From NCBI RefSeq assembly GCF_014396975.1, contig NZ_CP060719.1:186001-250000 (forward strand): a stretch of DNA of 64,000 bases. The letters run 5' to 3'. Below, piece by piece: positions 61,952 to 64,000 of this stretch. How positions within the stretch are numbered: the first letter of the stretch is position 1; each line of letters begins with the position of its first letter. This DNA comes from Thermomonas carbonis (GTDB lineage Bacteria > Pseudomonadota > Gammaproteobacteria > Xanthomonadales > Xanthomonadaceae). The position numbers and the translations under genes were made by a program. The notes under the pieces are model-generated. The model saw only the letters and a list, made by a program, of their open reading frames with translations, ran no database searches and had not been told where the DNA came from.

Positions 61952-61989
61952 TTGGCCGCGGCCGCCCGAAACCGTACAATTCCGGTACG
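61952..61989 (+). promoter_or_regulatory. Promoter and operator of the suf regulator
   Basis: TTGGCC (61952-61957) and TACAAT (61975-61980) with 17 bp spacing. An inverted repeat CGTAC-N7-GTACG (61973-61989) overlaps the -10. The Rrf2 protein encoded next is the obvious candidate to bind it. Confidence 0.65.
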
Positions 61990-62008
61990 TTTTCGAGCCA
62001 CGCCCGCC

Positions 62009-62461
62009 ATGCTCCGCGTCACCAAGCTCACCGACTACGCCACCCTGGTCCTGACCGTGCTCGCCGCGCGGCCGGGCGACGTGCTCAGCGCGCCGGACCT
62101 GGCCGAACACGCCGGGCTGGAAACACCGACCGTGGCCAAGGTGCTCAAGCCGCTGGCCCAGGCCGGGCTGGTGGAAGGGTTCCGCGGCGCGAACGGCGGG
62201 TATCGGCTGGCCCGCGACGCGGCCGCGATCAGCCTGGTCGAGATCGTCGAGGCAATGGAAGGCCCGCTGGGCATGACCGAATGCAGCCTGCACGACGGCC
62301 AGTGCGGCATCGAACAATCCTGCGGCGTGCGCGCCAACTGGCGGCGGATCAACGATGTCGTCGCCGACGCCCTGCGCGGGGTCAGCCTGGCGGAAATGCT
62401 GCAACCGGCACCCAGCATGCCGGTGCGCAAGGGCATCGCCGCCCAACTCGCGAACGCCTGA
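62009..62461 (+). CDS. Rrf2-family SUF regulator
   Basis: 150 residues. Winged helix of the IscR/Rrf2 family: [50 protein letters not shown], and three cysteines [15 protein letters not shown] (92, 99, 105) that can hold an iron-sulfur cluster. It would sense cluster status and set expression of the suf operon, which starts 11 bases downstream. This is the SUF regulator type found in Xanthomonadaceae. Confidence 0.93.
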   Translation: MLRVTKLTDYATLVLTVLAARPGDVLSAPDLAEHAGLETPTVAKVLKPLAQAGLVEGFRGANGGYRLARDAAAISLVEIVEAMEGPLGMTECSLHDGQCGIEQSCGVRANWRRINDVVADALRGVSLAEMLQPAPSMPVRKGIAAQLANA

Positions 62462-62472
62462 GGACCCCACCG

Positions 62473-63945
62473 ATGACCCGCCAGACCGCCATCATCGAAA
62501 CCCCAAGCGAAGCGAACGCGCAGATCCACGCGCGCCTGGGCCGCAAGTACGACGCCGGCTTCAGCACCGACATCGAGTCGGATTCGCTGCCGCCGGGCCT
62601 CTCCGAGGAGATCATCCGCGCGCTCTCCGCCCGCAAGGACGAGCCCGAATGGATGACCGAGTGGCGACTCGCCGCGTATCGGCATTTCCTGACCATGCCG
62701 GTGCCGCACTGGGCGAAGCTGGCGATCGAGCCGATCGACCTGCAGGCGCTGAGTTACTACAGCGCGCCGAAGGGCCCGAAATACGCATCGCTCGCCGACG
62801 TGCCGCAGGAATTGCTGGACACCTACGAGAAGCTCGGCGTGCCGCTGCACGAACGCGCCAAGCTGGCCGGCGTGGCGGTGGACGTGGTGTTCGACTCGGT
62901 CAGCGTGGGCACCAGCTTCCGCAAGGAGCTCGCCGAAAAGGGCATCGTGTTCTGTTCGATGTCGGAGGCGATCCACGACTATCCGGAGTTGGTGCGCAAA
63001 TATCTCGGCACCGTGGTGCCGGTCGGCGACAACTATTTCGCCGCGCTCAACTCGGCGGTGTTCTCCGACGGCAGCTTCGTGTTCATCCCCAAGGGCGTGC
63101 GTTGCCCGATGGAGCTGAGCACGTATTTCCGCATCAATGCGATCAACACCGGCCAGTTCGAACGCACCCTGATCGTCTGCGAGGAGTCGGCCTACGTCTC
63201 GTACCTGGAAGGCTGCACGGCGCCGATGCGCGACGACAACCAATTGCACGCCGCCGTCGTCGAACTGGTCGCGCTGGACGATGCCGAGATCAAGTACAGC
63301 ACCGTGCAGAACTGGTACCCCGGCGACGAGAACGGCAAGGGCGGCATCTACAACTTCGTCACCAAGCGCGCCGAATGCCGCGGCGCACGCAGCAAGGTCA
63401 CGTGGACGCAGGTGGAAACCGGTTCGGCGATCACGTGGAAGTACCCGAGCTGCGTGCTGCTGGGCGACGACAGCGTGGGCGAATTCCACAGCGTGGCGCT
63501 GACCCATCATCGCCAGCAAGCCGACACCGGCACCAAGATGATCCACATCGGCAAGCGCACCAAGTCGAAGATCGTCAGCAAGGGCATCAGCGCGGGCCGC
63601 GGGCAGAACAGCTATCGCGGGCTGGTCAAGGTCGCCGCCAGCGCCGAGGGCGCGCGCAACCACACCCAGTGCGACTCGCTGCTGATCGGCAAGCAGTGCG
63701 GCGCGCACACCTTCCCCTACATCGAGGTCAAGAACCCGACCGCGACCGTCGAGCACGAAGCCACGACCTCCAAGATCAGCGACGACCAGCTGTTCTATTG
63801 CCGCAGCCGCGGCATCGGCCAGGAAGACGCGGTCAGCCTGATCGTCGACGGTTTCTGCAAGTCGGTGTTCCGCGAACTGCCGATGGAGTTCGCGGTGGAA
63901 GCCAAGAAGCTGCTGGATGTGAGCCTCGAGGGCTCCGTGGGTTAG
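62473..63945 (+). CDS. sufB: Fe-S cluster assembly scaffold SufB
   Basis: 490 residues with the full SufB sequence: [54 protein letters not shown], the conserved [21 protein letters not shown] and [10 protein letters not shown]. It is the scaffold of the SufBCD complex that builds [Fe-S] clusters on SufS-derived sulfur. GAGGA ribosome site; it follows the regulator. SufC would be downstream, beyond the window edge. Confidence 0.97.
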   Translation: MTRQTAIIETPSEANAQIHARLGRKYDAGFSTDIESDSLPPGLSEEIIRALSARKDEPEWMTEWRLAAYRHFLTMPVPHWAKLAIEPIDLQALSYYSAPKGPKYASLADVPQELLDTYEKLGVPLHERAKLAGVAVDVVFDSVSVGTSFRKELAEKGIVFCSMSEAIHDYPELVRKYLGTVVPVGDNYFAALNSAVFSDGSFVFIPKGVRCPMELSTYFRINAINTGQFERTLIVCEESAYVSYLEGCTAPMRDDNQLHAAVVELVALDDAEIKYSTVQNWYPGDENGKGGIYNFVTKRAECRGARSKVTWTQVETGSAITWKYPSCVLLGDDSVGEFHSVALTHHRQQADTGTKMIHIGKRTKSKIVSKGISAGRGQNSYRGLVKVAASAEGARNHTQCDSLLIGKQCGAHTFPYIEVKNPTATVEHEATTSKISDDQLFYCRSRGIGQEDAVSLIVDGFCKSVFRELPMEFAVEAKKLLDVSLEGSVG

Positions 63946-63950
63946 GAATT

Positions 63951-63984
63951 GTCGTCCCGAGCTTGGCGAGGGACCTGCTTTTTT
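63951..63984. repeat. Dispersed hairpin repeat after sufB
   Basis: GTCGTCCCGAGCTTGGCGAG (63951-63970) followed by GGACCTGC and a T6 run. A CCCGAGC...GCGAGGG motif of this kind is frequent in Xanthomonadaceae intergenic DNA (recalled). The GTCCC/GGGAC stem plus T-run could also attenuate transcription of the rest of suf. Confidence 0.6.
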
Positions 63985-64000
63985 CATAGGAAGACGAACA

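Overview
This is a 64 kb stretch of a high-GC gammaproteobacterial chromosome, almost certainly Xanthomonadaceae (the Lysobacter/Luteimonas/Thermomonas/Pseudoxanthomonas side). The evidence is the fused aspartokinase-diaminopimelate decarboxylase (lysAC), the MurD2-MurL route to D-glutamate in peptidoglycan, the rfbBACD gene order, many short lipoproteins, and GTCATCCC-type dispersed palindromes. The region is a chromosomal backbone: I see no prophage, integrase, complete insertion sequence, CRISPR array or rRNA. It has one tRNA gene (tRNA-Phe). Genes are tightly packed and often overlap by 1 to 4 bases. No gene-free stretch exceeds 300 bp.

Layout. 1-6.8 kb: end of mutY, yggX, tRNA-Phe, small lipoproteins, an acyl-CoA dehydrogenase, an HNH nuclease, a pseudo-receiver-like protein and aquaporin. 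6.9-13.3 kb: rRNA methyltransferase rlmKL, a MOSC/hydrolase pair, an AmpD-like amidase, thioesterase tesB and an EF-hand protein. 13.4-17.9 kb: leucyl/arginyl transferase bpt, a secreted EEP phosphohydrolase, purT and a propeller-like lipoprotein. 18-21.3 kb: an SPFH - Arc - DUF4177 - hydrolase operon with tandem operator palindromes. 21.3-24.6 kb: D,D-carboxypeptidase, Tat-type FAD oxidase and acyltransferase. 24.7-28.7 kb: dTDP-rhamnose synthesis (rfbBACD) and ssb.

28.8-40.1 kb is the most striking part: a seven-gene same-strand array of a DUF2170 (YjfI-like) protein with a probable DNA-binding head, a PspA/IM30 coiled-coil protein, a YqiJ/NfeD-like membrane protein, a YqiK-type flotillin, a 1779-residue AAA+ ATPase, an unrecognised helical protein and a TelA-family protein. 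It is driven from a consensus-like promoter overlapped by a long palindrome. It reads as a membrane-stress or damage-response machine in which membrane scaffolds are coupled to a giant ATPase.

40.1-64 kb: polyprenyl diphosphate synthase; a dienelactone hydrolase; lysAC-murL-murD2, which joins lysine/DAP metabolism to the unusual peptidoglycan route; two PhzF paralogs; a VOC protein; a glycine-zipper protein; a branched-chain aminotransferase/sulfotransferase pair; an atypical EF-G; a run of envelope proteins; a DUF5916 outer-membrane protein; a SET-domain protein; a cytochrome c lipoprotein; a secreted esterase; and the start of the suf iron-sulfur operon with its Rrf2 regulator.

Several genes have a -10 hexamer ending about 6 bases before the start codon, suggesting leaderless transcripts. 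Two convergent genes (acyltransferase and rfbD) take their last codons and stops from the two arms of one mobile palindrome. All functions are read from sequence and remembered family features; no database search was run.
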